Below are positions 1-8,948 of a stretch of DNA of 64,000 bases, one piece after another; within the stretch, counting starts at the first letter, position 1, and every line of letters begins with the position of its first letter. The stretch is from Tessaracoccus sp. OS52. Lineage in GTDB: Bacteria; Actinomycetota; Actinomycetes; Propionibacteriales; Propionibacteriaceae. The position numbers were made by a program, and so were the translations under genes. Below the pieces are notes generated by a model, which saw nothing but the letters and a program-made list of their open reading frames with translations, did not search any database and was not told the DNA's origin. Where the stretch lies: contig NZ_JAJEWM010000004.1 of NCBI RefSeq assembly GCF_020687685.1, forward strand, positions 124,001 through 188,000, read 5' to 3'.

Positions 1-401
1 GGTAAATCTGCTTGGCTTTGTGAAACGGTCCCACCCGTCCCGGTCACGGCGATCGGATGTGGGTTGAGCCTGGGTGGGCGCTGGACGGGATGGATAGGAA
101 CGCAACGGGGTTACTCCTCTCGCTCCGCGTCATGGACGGGCCGGTAGCACTCTGCGCAGGCGTTCCCAAGCGTGACGAACACACGCCTCGACATGGAGGT
201 GAACCTGGCCGTCCGTCAGTATACGGCGTGGCAGCGATGCCCGCCGCCACCAGCCTTAAGCGGCCCTGTCGGCAATTTGGGGCTTGGCATGGAGTCCACC
301 TGACGAATCTCACTGTAGACTGGCTCGGCATCGGCTGTCGGTCGTTTGTCAAGGGTTTCGACTGATCCCGCATCGGTTGGACACACGGGAGGGTTTGGGT
401 T
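1..401. other. Leading intergenic stretch, no recognisable gene
   Basis: No reading frame here resembles a known protein. Short open frames exist on both strands, as expected at high GC, but none has conserved motifs or a convincing ribosome binding site. The stretch presumably carries the promoter and 5' leader of the following dehydratase gene. A TAGACT hexamer at 316-321 could be a -10 element, but I see no good -35 at the right distance. The tail of an upstream gene beyond the window edge cannot be excluded. Confidence 0.5.
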
Positions 402-1412
402 TTGAAGAAGGCACTGATAACAGGCACGACCGGTCAGGACGGGAGCTACCTCGTCGAACTTCTGCTCGATAAGGGCTATGAGGTACACGGTACGAAGCGA
501 CGCTCGTCGTCCTTCAACACCGAGCGACTGGAAGAGGTTGCTGCGGCGGCTGGTCACAGACCTGACAGGCTCATGCTGCATTATGCCGATCTGGCCGACT
601 CGAGTTCTCTCACGAACCTGATCCGTGACATCCAACCAGATGAGATCTACAACCTCGGTGCTCAAAGCCACGTGGCAGTCTCCTTTGATGTCCCCGAGTA
701 CACAGTAGACGTGACCGGCGTGGCTACCATCCGTCTGCTGGAGGCGATACGTGCCAGTGGAGTCGAGACGCGCTTCTATCAAGCTTCGTCGTCAGAGATG
801 TTTGGTTCCACTCCGCCCCCGCAGAACGAGGAGACGCCCTTTCACCCCCGGAGTCCTTACGGCTGCGCCAAGGTGTTTAGCTATTGGGCCACTATCAATT
901 ACCGGGAGGCCTACGGACTGCACGCCTCAAATGGCATCCTCTTCAACCACGAGAGTTCTCGTCGCGGAGAGACATTCGTAACCCGAAAGATCACTAGGGC
1001 GGTAGCCCGCATCGTCGAGGGTGTTCAGGAACGACTTGTTCTCGGCAATCTCGATGCAGTCAGAGACTGGGGTTACGCACCTGAGTACGTCGAAGCCATG
1101 TGGCTCATGCTCCAGCAGGACACGCCCGATGACTATGTCGTGGCAACGGGCGAGGCGCATTCCGTGCGAGAGTTCGTGGAGGCAGCCTTCGATCGCGTTA
1201 ACCTCCCATGGGAAAAGTACGTGACTACCGACCCGCGTTACCAGCGGCCCTCCGAGGTCGATGCCCTGATTGGCGACCCAGCGAAGGCCAAGAGGCAACT
1301 CGGCTGGGAGCCGAAGACAACCTTCAAAGCGTTGGTCGACCGCATGGTGGATGAGGACCTTCAGCAGGTCCGTGACGAGAAGGCCGGGCGCCGCGTCCGT
1401 GTTGACATCTGA
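402..1412 (+). CDS. gmd: GDP-mannose 4,6-dehydratase
   Basis: Converts GDP-D-mannose to GDP-4-keto-6-deoxy-D-mannose in the cytoplasm, the branch point to GDP-fucose, rhamnose and perosamine. The 336-residue protein has the extended-SDR Rossmann motif GTTGQDG (residues 8-14), the [12 protein letters not shown] segment typical of Gmd, Ser/Glu near residue 131 and the catalytic YGCAK pair (Tyr153, Lys157). Length is near the family norm. The start is TTG, chosen because an ACGGGAGG ribosome binding site lies just upstream and the Rossmann fold begins at once. It is followed after 2 nt by a glycosyltransferase and then by a perosamine-synthase-like aminotransferase, so the intended product is probably GDP-perosamine; no fucose synthase is seen nearby. 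Confidence 0.95.
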   Translation: MKKALITGTTGQDGSYLVELLLDKGYEVHGTKRRSSSFNTERLEEVAAAAGHRPDRLMLHYADLADSSSLTNLIRDIQPDEIYNLGAQSHVAVSFDVPEYTVDVTGVATIRLLEAIRASGVETRFYQASSSEMFGSTPPPQNEETPFHPRSPYGCAKVFSYWATINYREAYGLHASNGILFNHESSRRGETFVTRKITRAVARIVEGVQERLVLGNLDAVRDWGYAPEYVEAMWLMLQQDTPDDYVVATGEAHSVREFVEAAFDRVNLPWEKYVTTDPRYQRPSEVDALIGDPAKAKRQLGWEPKTTFKALVDRMVDEDLQQVRDEKAGRRVRVDI

Positions 1413-1414
1413 GC

Positions 1415-2629
1415 ATGAAGCCCAACAGTTCGGACGGCGGCAACCGGGACTCGCTCACGCTCGATTTCACTTCCGTCGCCCCCGACTCGGGAGGTGTTGG
1501 TGTCGTGGCATCAGGGGTGGCGCAGGGTCTGAGATCCTGCGGCGTCCCCTTTCGCTGTCTCGTCGACTCTGGCTCCCACCAGTCCTGGGTGGAGGGGTTT
1601 CCCGACCTGGCTGACGTTTTAGTCTCGACCGAGATTCACCTAGCGGCGACGAGCGATTGGCAGCGTTCGCTCCGCCGGCTTGTGCCTCGGTCATCTTGGC
1701 TGGCTCAAGAACTGATCGGTAGGGTGCGGCAGATTCGTGCCCGCTCATCCTCACGGTTGATCGGCCAGGGTGTGGTGTGGCAACCCTTCCACCGTGCTCC
1801 CATCACGACAACGCGGGGAGTCGTCACGGTGCATGACCTCCGCGTCTTCGAGCCTGGGCTCGCTTCCGTGATGGATCAACGGATCATCGAACACAACGTG
1901 CGGGAAGCAGCTGCTGTTATATGTAGTTGGCCCCACCCCTACTATTCGTTGATTGAACGGTTCCCCTTTGCTCAGCGTAAGACTTTCCTGGTCCCCCTTC
2001 CGGTGCTCAATCCCGGGCCTTGGCAAACACATGTGGCTCCGCGAGGAGATGCATTCCGAATCCTCCTTCCGGGCTTCATCACCCCTCACAAGAACCACGA
2101 GGTGCTGATCCGTGCCCTCCCGGAGCTAGCCGGGGGGCGGGTGGTCTTCACTGGCTCGGAGGACGGCACTCACGGCTACTTCCTGAGGGATCTGGCTCAG
2201 CGCCTTGGTGTCAGCGATCGTATCGAATGGCTCGGTTTCGTTGAATCTGAGCGGTTGGAAGCAGAGTACGCGCGGGCCGACCTCATGGTGATGCCTACCC
2301 GTTGGGAAGCGGCGAGTGGTCCGGTCTTCGAATCGATTCTTCGCGGCCTGCCGTTCGTGACAAGTGATATCCCTCCCCTTGCTTCTCAGTTGGCTGAGCT
2401 GCGGCTCGACGGTGCGACGTTCGACCCTGATTCACCCGAAGATTTAGCTGGGGCCGTCCGTGCAACGCTTGCGAGTTACGACGAGACAGTCAGTCGCCTG
2501 CGTCCTGTGGCGGAGGATCTGCGCGTACGCTCGTGGGCCGATATGGCGCACGAGTACAACCGGATATTCAACTGGGTTGCTGGGACTGCTGACAAACCGA
2601 CGGAACTCATGAAGGGAGCAATCGAATGA
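1415..2629 (+). CDS. Glycosyltransferase, GT4 family (GT-B fold)
   Basis: Predicted cytoplasmic glycosyltransferase that adds a sugar to the growing lipid-linked glycan. Of its 404 residues the C-terminal half is most typical: LLPGFITPHKNHEVLIRAL begins the nucleotide-sugar domain, and the segment PTRWEAASGPVFESILRGLP carries the EX7E motif of GT4 enzymes. The N-terminal acceptor domain is divergent. It starts 2 nt after gmd and its stop overlaps the start of the aminotransferase by 4 nt (ATGA), so the genes are translationally coupled. Donor and acceptor cannot be read from sequence; GDP-perosamine or GDP-mannose is a reasonable guess from context. Confidence 0.85.
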   Translation: MKPNSSDGGNRDSLTLDFTSVAPDSGGVGVVASGVAQGLRSCGVPFRCLVDSGSHQSWVEGFPDLADVLVSTEIHLAATSDWQRSLRRLVPRSSWLAQELIGRVRQIRARSSSRLIGQGVVWQPFHRAPITTTRGVVTVHDLRVFEPGLASVMDQRIIEHNVREAAAVICSWPHPYYSLIERFPFAQRKTFLVPLPVLNPGPWQTHVAPRGDAFRILLPGFITPHKNHEVLIRALPELAGGRVVFTGSEDGTHGYFLRDLAQRLGVSDRIEWLGFVESERLEAEYARADLMVMPTRWEAASGPVFESILRGLPFVTSDIPPLASQLAELRLDGATFDPDSPEDLAGAVRATLASYDETVSRLRPVAEDLRVRSWADMAHEYNRIFNWVAGTADKPTELMKGAIE

Positions 2630-3732
2630 TCCCCGTCTCCGAGCCGGACCTTGGGCAACTCGAAAGGGAGTACTTGCTGGACGCTTTCGACAGTGGGTGG
2701 ATCTCGTCCTTGGGGCGGTACGTGGGGGATGCCGAGACGGCGCTCTGCGAACTCACCGGGGCGCCCTTCGCCTCCGTTTGTACGAATGGCACGACCGCAC
2801 TGCATCTCGCTCTTCTTGCAGCAGGGGTGACCGCTGGAGACGAAGTGATCCTACCCAGTCTCACGTATATCGCCACGCTGAACGCCGTGAACTACGTCGG
2901 TGCTGAAGCGGTGATCGTGGACGTGCTGGACTCAACCTGGTGCATAGACCCCGATGCGGTGGAGGCTGCAATCACGCCGAGGACGAAGGCTGTTCTCGCG
3001 GTCGACTTGTATGGGCAACCAGCGGATTACCCTGCCCTTAGAGCGATCGCGAGCAAGCATGGCCTCGTACTGATTGCGGACGCTGCCGAGTCCGTTGGCG
3101 CATCCCTGAGCGGCGTCAAGGCGGGGGCTCTGGCTGACATCACAACGTTTTCGTTCTTCGGCAATAAAGTCCTCACCAGCGGCGAAGGGGGTGCTGTGAC
3201 GACCGCATCGCCCGAGGTGGATGCCAGGGTCCGTCAACTGCGTAATCAGGGAAATCACCCCGACATCCGCTATTTCCATGAAGTGGTTGGCTTCAACTAC
3301 CGAATGACCAACCTTACCGCTGCGATCCTCACGGCACAGCTCCAACGAGCGCCGAGTCTGATTGCCAAGAGAAGGCGGGTCGTGGAGGGGTATCATCGCG
3401 CCCTGGATGCTGATCCAAGGCTCCGGCAGCAGGAGGTTGCTGCCGGGGCCGCCCCGAGTCCTTGGATGTATTCGGTGCGGCTCGTGGACTGCACGGTGGA
3501 CGACCGTGACGCGCTGATCCGTGCCCTGGCCGAGTCTGGGGTCGAGTCGCGACCCGTCTTTCCGCTCGTGCAGAATATGCCGTTCGTCCCGGTCCGGCAG
3601 CAGTCGGTAACGCCTGTCGCAGAGCGGATCTCGCGGGAGGGTATCAGCCTTCCGACATTTCCTGACTTGAGTCCAGACCAACTTCAAGTGGTTTGTACCA
3701 CGTTTTTGCAAGCACTCGAGAAGCGTAGTTAG
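2626..3732 (+). CDS. DegT/DnrJ/EryC1/StrS sugar aminotransferase, GDP-perosamine synthase-like
   Basis: PLP-dependent aminotransferase acting on a 4-keto sugar nucleotide. The 368-residue protein shows the DegT-family hallmarks: the NGTTALHLAL phosphate-binding stretch, Asp152 in IADAAESVG to pair with the PLP pyridine nitrogen, and the Schiff-base lysine Lys181 in FSFFGNKVLTSGEGGA. The KVLTSGEGGA sequence resembles GDP-perosamine synthases, and gmd two genes upstream would supply the substrate GDP-4-keto-6-deoxymannose. The start overlaps the preceding stop by 4 nt. Family assignment is firm; the specific substrate is inferred from the neighbourhood. Confidence 0.88.
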   Translation: MIPVSEPDLGQLEREYLLDAFDSGWISSLGRYVGDAETALCELTGAPFASVCTNGTTALHLALLAAGVTAGDEVILPSLTYIATLNAVNYVGAEAVIVDVLDSTWCIDPDAVEAAITPRTKAVLAVDLYGQPADYPALRAIASKHGLVLIADAAESVGASLSGVKAGALADITTFSFFGNKVLTSGEGGAVTTASPEVDARVRQLRNQGNHPDIRYFHEVVGFNYRMTNLTAAILTAQLQRAPSLIAKRRRVVEGYHRALDADPRLRQQEVAAGAAPSPWMYSVRLVDCTVDDRDALIRALAESGVESRPVFPLVQNMPFVPVRQQSVTPVAERISREGISLPTFPDLSPDQLQVVCTTFLQALEKRS

Positions 3733-3738
3733 GCGACC

Positions 3739-4968
3739 TTGCCGAAGACGCTTTTTGTGAGGCTCTTCAGGAGCACGCGGGTGGCCTTCGCTGTGGGCGG
3801 GAACGGGATCGTTAGCTTGACCAGCCTTTTTCTGTCGATCGCGATAGCCCGTGCGTCATCTGTGACCGGCTTTGCGGCATTCTCTTTCGCGATGGTGGCG
3901 TATCTGTTCACTACTGGGCTCACGCGCGCCTCGCTTACGAATTCTGCTCTGTCGATGCCGTCTGACACGGTCCTGTATAGGCTCTGTTTTCAGCGTGCCG
4001 CCGTTCTAGCGGTGGCTGGGTCAATGGTGATGCTCCTGTTTGGGACGCTCGCGGGGAACGGGTATCTCGTAATTTTGGGAGCAGCCTTTCACGGTCTCCA
4101 ATCCTTGGACTTCGTCCGGACTTTCGATTCGGCCGCCGGAAATCAGCGTCGCGGGTTTGTCGCCAGCGCAGTTTGGGCCCTGGCCCCCGTCGGCGTGAGT
4201 GTGGCGTCGCTCTTCATTCCCGTTGACCCACTGCTTCTTTTCGGAGTATGGGCCGTCAGCGGAGCGATCTGCGGATATGTCTTGGTGCTGTTGAAGCGAA
4301 CTCCACTGCGTCCACAATGGAATCGCCACTTGATGGAGACCAAGACCTCATCCATCTTCGCTCTGGACTACCTCGCGGGTTCGGGCGGGTCATTGATGAC
4401 CACAGGATTGCTGGGTGCTCTTGACAACGGTCGTATCCTCGCCGCTATACGCGGCGCTGGCACGCTCCTCGGGCCGCTGAACCTGCTTTCTGGCAGCGCG
4501 CGCTCTCTTATGCTCCCCTTCTTGGGGCGACGTCGAGACGAGCCCTCACTCCAGTTTCGGAGCGCGGCCACTGCCATGTTGGCTCAAGTTTGTGTCTTTC
4601 TACCGTTGCTCGTCGCCTTGCAGCTGCTCCCGGAGTCTTGGGGCGAGCAGGCCTTGGGGGAGTCATGGGAAGTAGCTTCAATGGCGCTCCTCCCGATCAG
4701 CGTTGAGGCGCTATTCGGGTTGGTAGGCAGCGTCGCGGACTCCGGCCATCGCGTCGCGCTCGCCGGTTCGCGGAGCCTCCTGCTTCGGGTCCTGGTGGGT
4801 CTTCCGCGACCATTCGTCGTTCTGTGGTGCGGTTACCGATGGGGAGTTGAGGGGGCGGCCTGGGCAATGGCGGCGATCTCGGTCCTCAACGCTGCCTTGT
4901 GGTGGTACAGCTACCACAAGCTTGTGAGCCAGCTTGGAGGAGATCCGGAATCTGATAATGAATCCTGA
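3739..4968 (+). CDS. Polysaccharide-export flippase-like integral membrane protein
   Basis: A 409-residue multi-pass protein with roughly 10-12 hydrophobic segments, fitting a Wzx/MATE-superfamily flippase that moves lipid-linked repeat units across the membrane. No diagnostic motif is visible, so the call rests on hydropathy, length and its place at the end of a glycan operon. I chose the TTG start 6 nt after the aminotransferase stop; a GTG six codons on is an alternative. It meets the oppositely oriented acetyltransferase 20 nt beyond its stop. An O-antigen polymerase is less likely because there is no large periplasmic loop. Confidence 0.7.
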   Translation: MPKTLFVRLFRSTRVAFAVGGNGIVSLTSLFLSIAIARASSVTGFAAFSFAMVAYLFTTGLTRASLTNSALSMPSDTVLYRLCFQRAAVLAVAGSMVMLLFGTLAGNGYLVILGAAFHGLQSLDFVRTFDSAAGNQRRGFVASAVWALAPVGVSVASLFIPVDPLLLFGVWAVSGAICGYVLVLLKRTPLRPQWNRHLMETKTSSIFALDYLAGSGGSLMTTGLLGALDNGRILAAIRGAGTLLGPLNLLSGSARSLMLPFLGRRRDEPSLQFRSAATAMLAQVCVFLPLLVALQLLPESWGEQALGESWEVASMALLPISVEALFGLVGSVADSGHRVALAGSRSLLLRVLVGLPRPFVVLWCGYRWGVEGAAWAMAAISVLNAALWWYSYHKLVSQLGGDPESDNES

Positions 4969-4988
4969 CTCCTTCCTAAGGCGCTCAT

Positions 4989-5675
4989 TCAGTGGCGGGG
5001 ACGCGCTGGTACCCCGGTGACGACGGAGCCCGGGGGAACGTCCCGCGTCACGCACGCACTTGCCCCGACAACGGACCCCGCCCCCACCGTAAGGTTCTCA
5101 AGAATGACCGAGCCGGCCCCGACAAGCGTTCTCTCACCGACCAAGACATCCCCAGAGACGATGGCTCCTGGGTTAATGGACACGAAGCGCTGAAGAGTCG
5201 CATCGTGTCCGATAGTGGCGTTCGGGTTGACGATGGAGAATGCCCCTAGTCTCACGTTCGTGGAGATCGTTGCCCCTGCGCACACCACTACCCCTTCTCC
5301 CACACTGGAGTGCCGTCCTACGATGGCCGTGGGATGGACCAATGTGGCGGGAAGCAGGCCAGCGGCAAGGTAGAGGGCCACCAGGCGCGTGCGTACGGCG
5401 GGCGATCCGATCGCCACTGTGAAGTACTCGGCGGCGCGCTGGCGCAGCCACGCACCATCTTCGCCCAGAAACGCGATCCCTCGCTCGTGCAGTCGGTCAA
5501 GGTGGCGGGGCTCAGGAGAAGGATCCGTCACCCCGACGATCGAGTAAGCACGACCGCCGCTATCCCTCATGTCCTCGATGACATCGATAGTTTCTCGAGC
5601 AAAGCCACCAGCGCCGACGACGACGATGCGGCGTGCCTCTTGGCTGGGAGAGGTGCTCATCGCGACAGTGCTCAC
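4989..5675 (-). CDS. NeuD/PglD-family sugar O/N-acetyltransferase
   Basis: Left-handed beta-helix acyltransferase of 228 residues. The N-terminal Rossmann-like segment RIVVVGAGGFARETIDVIED is the NeuD/PglD signature, and hexapeptide repeats fill the C-terminal half (GEGVVVCAGATISTNVRLGA and following), ending ASACVTRDVPPGSVVTGVPA. Such enzymes transfer acetyl from acetyl-CoA to amino sugars, including perosamine. Because a perosamine-synthase-like gene sits on the opposite strand of the same locus, GDP-perosamine N-acetylation is a good hypothesis. The GTG start overlaps the stop of the upstream epimerase gene by 4 nt. It is the last gene of the - strand operon. Confidence 0.85.
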   Translation of the reverse strand: MSTVAMSTSPSQEARRIVVVGAGGFARETIDVIEDMRDSGGRAYSIVGVTDPSPEPRHLDRLHERGIAFLGEDGAWLRQRAAEYFTVAIGSPAVRTRLVALYLAAGLLPATLVHPTAIVGRHSSVGEGVVVCAGATISTNVRLGAFSIVNPNATIGHDATLQRFVSINPGAIVSGDVLVGERTLVGAGSVILENLTVGAGSVVGASACVTRDVPPGSVVTGVPARPRH

Positions 5676-6805
5676 TTGCGGGTGCCCGTGCGCGCGGCGT
5701 GCGAGTGTGCGGCAGAACGAAGGAACTTGAGTACTCTCACAGAAGTGTCCTCGATCTCGTACTCTGATGGCAGGATTCCCGTTGCTCTGGTCGCCTCAAA
5801 GAGGTCAAGGGTTATGCGGGAGGCGTCAATCACTGCGTCGGCATTCAACCCCGCAGCTATGATTGAGCCGCTATCCTGGCTTTCGGGTCGCTCGATGAAG
5901 TCTCGCATCGTAACGGCTGGGAATCCGAGAATGCTGGATTCTTCGCTGATTGTCCCACTGTCGGAAAGTACAAGCTTGGCATCTTGCTGAAGCCTGACGT
6001 AGTCGTGAAAGCCGAATGGTGGGTGGAACGTAATCCCCTCCTTCTCACATTCCTCAAGCGAGTCCAATCGCTTCCGGGTTCGCGGGTGTGTCGAGACTAG
6101 GACCGGGAGTTGGTATTCACGGCGAAGCGCTTGGAGGGACTCGACTGCAGACCTAAGCCTCTCGACGTTGTCGACGTTCTCCTCGCGGTGAAGACTCACC
6201 AACAGGTACTGCTTGGGCTGCAACCCTTGGCGTGACACCACATCGCTCGCTTCGATGGCGGTTGCATTTTGATTCAACACCTCACGCATGGGTGAGCCCG
6301 TGAGAAGAATTCGTGATGGGTGGATACCCTCAGCCAGCAGGTTGCGCCTAGCGTGCTCTGTATAGACGAGATTGTAGTCTGATACATGATCGACGAGTCG
6401 TCGGTTGGTCTCCTCGGGGACGTTCTCGTCAAACGATCGGTTCCCTGCTTCCATGTGGAAAACAGGGATCCGAAGACGCTTCGCCATCAGCGCTGAGATG
6501 CAGCTGTTGGTATCACCCAGGACAAGGAATGCGTCTGGGTTCTCCCTGAGAAGGACTGGTTCTATCTTCGTCAGGATTGTTCCCAGCGCGGCGCCCAAAG
6601 AACTTGTGTCGGCTTCCAGAAAATGGTCCGGCCTCCGGAGTCCGAGGTTTTCAAAAAACACCTCATTCAACTCGTAGTCGTAATTTTGACCGGTGTGAAC
6701 CAGCACGTGATCACAGTGCCTGTCCAGCAATTTAGCTGTGGCGGAGATTCTGATGATTTCGGGCCTGGTGCCCACGACTGTGACAACCTTCAGCTTTCCT
6801 ACCAT
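5672..6805 (-). CDS. wecB: UDP-N-acetylglucosamine 2-epimerase family, last enzyme of UDP-L-FucNAc synthesis
   Basis: Non-hydrolysing UDP-GlcNAc 2-epimerase fold, 377 residues. Visible motifs are VGTRPEIIRISATAKLLD at the N terminus, HTGQNYDYELNEVFFENLGL, the VLGDTNS segment, HMEAGNRSFDENVPEETNR and the SDSGTISEE nucleotide-binding region. Because it lies directly behind CapE- and CapF-type genes, it most probably acts as CapG/FnlC, epimerising UDP-2-acetamido-2,6-dideoxy-L-talose to UDP-L-FucNAc. UDP-ManNAc formation is the alternative. It is coupled to the gene upstream (4 nt gap) and downstream (4 nt overlap). Confidence 0.9.
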   Translation of the reverse strand: MVGKLKVVTVVGTRPEIIRISATAKLLDRHCDHVLVHTGQNYDYELNEVFFENLGLRRPDHFLEADTSSLGAALGTILTKIEPVLLRENPDAFLVLGDTNSCISALMAKRLRIPVFHMEAGNRSFDENVPEETNRRLVDHVSDYNLVYTEHARRNLLAEGIHPSRILLTGSPMREVLNQNATAIEASDVVSRQGLQPKQYLLVSLHREENVDNVERLRSAVESLQALRREYQLPVLVSTHPRTRKRLDSLEECEKEGITFHPPFGFHDYVRLQQDAKLVLSDSGTISEESSILGFPAVTMRDFIERPESQDSGSIIAAGLNADAVIDASRITLDLFEATRATGILPSEYEIEDTSVRVLKFLRSAAHSHAARTGTRK

Positions 6806-6809
6806 GCGG

Positions 6810-7901
6810 CTAGACCACCTCTGTAATCGTGTCGGGACGTGATGGGTCGAAAAGGTCGTCGGTCCAGAAGGAGGTGTAGAGCTCCCCAGAACCGGTGTTC
6901 GTGATCCGGTGGGCCCACATGGTTGGCATATCGACTGCCACGGGCGCTGCCCCAGTCACGTCGAAGTGGAGCACCTCGTCGCTGAAGAGCCGGCGCAATG
7001 AGATTCGCGCCGCCCCGGCCAGGACCGTGAACCGTTCGACCTTCCGGCGGTGGTAGTGGTCCCCCCGGCTGATACCCGGGACCGTGGTGGAGAAGGACGA
7101 CTGCCCCGTGCCCCCATGGCTGCGAATCACCTCGAAGAAGGAACCGCGCGCGTCGGCGTGCCGGGTGAGTGAGATCGGAGTCTTCGAATGGATCACGTAG
7201 GACCTGTAGGTGTTGAAGAGATCCCGGTCGAAGGGGTTGGAGATGTCCGGGATCTGACCTTGGGCATACAACTCAGCTTGGCCGGTGAGGCGGCGCAGGA
7301 GGCCAGAGACAGTCTCCTGCTGCTCCAATCCCGCCTGCCCGGAGGTGTCAACCGCCCCTGTCAGAAGGTCCGCGGCGTTCTGGGCATGTAGGAGGGTGAG
7401 TTCCTTGTCGTTCTCCACCGTGGGATGGCCACCCTCAGCGAGCAGATGACAGAACGTCGCGGTAACGGCGTTGTAGAACGGCTTGCCGTGCTCGCCGAAG
7501 AGGTTGGGCAACCTGACGTCGACGAACTCCGCACCGACATCGGCCGCTGCCGCTGCCAGGACGTCCCCTGCTTGGGCTTTAGCGGTGCCGTAGACGGTGC
7601 CGTTGCCGGCTTGGGTCGAGTTGGCGTACACCACCACCGGCGGAGGCGTTCCGGCCCGCCGCAGGGCTTCTGCGATCTGGTTCGCGAACAGGACGTTCCC
7701 GTCGCGGACCTCCCCGTCAGATGCCCTGTTGACTCCTGCGATGTGCACGAGGCGATGCGCGCTGGAGACCGTCTGTGCGGCCTCTGCCAAGTCGAATCCG
7801 CGCCCCACGGGTAGCCGCCCTGCGTCAATTCCCTGTTCCCTCAGGGCCGCCCGAGTGTGCCAGCCGAGAAATCCCTGTCCCCCCGTGAGCACTACCGTCA
7901 C
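6810..7901 (-). CDS. CapF/FnlB-type bifunctional UDP-sugar epimerase/reductase with C-terminal cupin
   Basis: Middle enzyme of UDP-L-FucNAc synthesis: C3 epimerisation by a cupin domain and NADPH reduction of the 4-keto group by an SDR domain. The 363-residue protein starts MTVVLTGGQGFLGWH, where GGQGFLG is the dinucleotide-binding motif, and carries the catalytic YGTAK pair in the first half. From about residue 245 it continues into a cupin, with histidines in RGDHYHRRKVERFTVLAG. This two-domain layout is diagnostic for CapF/WbjC/FnlB. It overlaps the CapE-type gene by 4 nt and is 4 nt from the 2-epimerase gene. Confidence 0.92.
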   Translation of the reverse strand: MTVVLTGGQGFLGWHTRAALREQGIDAGRLPVGRGFDLAEAAQTVSSAHRLVHIAGVNRASDGEVRDGNVLFANQIAEALRRAGTPPPVVVYANSTQAGNGTVYGTAKAQAGDVLAAAAADVGAEFVDVRLPNLFGEHGKPFYNAVTATFCHLLAEGGHPTVENDKELTLLHAQNAADLLTGAVDTSGQAGLEQQETVSGLLRRLTGQAELYAQGQIPDISNPFDRDLFNTYRSYVIHSKTPISLTRHADARGSFFEVIRSHGGTGQSSFSTTVPGISRGDHYHRRKVERFTVLAGAARISLRRLFSDEVLHFDVTGAAPVAVDMPTMWAHRITNTGSGELYTSFWTDDLFDPSRPDTITEVV

Positions 7902-8935
7902 TGCGATACTCCAGCCCTAGAAAGCTCCGCCCGGACCTCTGGCAGGGTCAGGAGCAATGCTTCGACCTCGGTGACGGTCATCCGGGGGACTGTGTGAGAG
8001 TCGTAGTCGTCGTACTTCGCTTGGCTCGGGTCACCCTCCTCGAAGTAGGAGCTGTAGTTCAGGTCGCGGTTGTCTGCAGGGATCCTGAAGTACTCACCCA
8101 TGTCCTTGGAGCGAGAGAGTTCTTCTCTCGTAGCGAGAGCTTCCGAGACCTTCTCCGCGTGTCGCGTACCGATGACCTCGACTCTAGCGTCGGACTTGAA
8201 GAGGTTGAGGACCGCCTGCGCCAGATCGCCGATTGTGCAAGCCTTCGCTTTGCGGATGAACAGGTCACCCTGAACTGCGTGGTGGAAAGCGAACTCGACC
8301 AAGCTCACAGAGTCCGCCAGGGACATCATGAATCGGGTCATGTCAGGGTTGGTGACCGTGAGATTCTTGCCGGCCTTCAGTTGACTGATGAAGAGAGGTA
8401 TCACGGACCCGCGCGAGTACATGACGTTTCCGTAGCGGACGCACGAGACCGTGGTGACGGCATTCGGGTTGTTTAGCCCGTGCGAGTGAGCGACCTTTTC
8501 CATGAGCGCCTTGGACATTCCCATGGCATTCACGGGATAGACAGCCTTGTCGGTGCTGAGGCACACGAGGGACCGGACCCCGGCCTGCTCAGACGCCCGC
8601 ACGACATTTTCACTCCCAAGTACGTTCGTACGCACTGCCTCCAGCGGGAAGAACTCACAGGATGGAACCTGCTTGAGGGCAGCCGCGTGAAAGACGAAGT
8701 CAACGTCGCGCGTTGCGCGTTCGACGCTGACGAAATCCCGTACATCGCCAAGGTAGAAGCGGAGGCGGGCATCGCCCAACTGGTGCCGCATACGGTCCTG
8801 CTTCTCTTCGTCACGGCTGAGGATACGAACCTCCGAGGCACCGAACTCAAGGAGCTTGGCCGCGACCGTGTGCCCAAAGGATCCGGTACCTCCCGTCACC
8901 AGAACGCGTCGGTCTGCGTACGAATTCTCTGTCAT
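7898..8935 (-). CDS. CapE/FnlA-type UDP-GlcNAc 4,6-dehydratase/5-epimerase
   Basis: First committed enzyme of UDP-L-FucNAc synthesis, turning UDP-GlcNAc into the 4-keto-6-deoxy-L-hexose intermediate. The 345-residue soluble SDR protein has GGTGSFG (residues 15-21) for NADP binding, AALKQVPSCEFFPLEAVRTN, and STDKAVYPVNAMGMSKALME, where Met replaces the usual catalytic Tyr (SMK triad), as in the WbjB/CapE/FlaA1 group. No membrane segments are present, unlike the larger WbpM-type dehydratase upstream. Operon position before CapF- and CapG-type genes supports the role. Confidence 0.93.
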   Translation of the reverse strand: MTENSYADRRVLVTGGTGSFGHTVAAKLLEFGASEVRILSRDEEKQDRMRHQLGDARLRFYLGDVRDFVSVERATRDVDFVFHAAALKQVPSCEFFPLEAVRTNVLGSENVVRASEQAGVRSLVCLSTDKAVYPVNAMGMSKALMEKVAHSHGLNNPNAVTTVSCVRYGNVMYSRGSVIPLFISQLKAGKNLTVTNPDMTRFMMSLADSVSLVEFAFHHAVQGDLFIRKAKACTIGDLAQAVLNLFKSDARVEVIGTRHAEKVSEALATREELSRSKDMGEYFRIPADNRDLNYSSYFEEGDPSQAKYDDYDSHTVPRMTVTEVEALLLTLPEVRAELSRAGVSQ

Positions 8936-8948
8936 CGGTACTCCTCCA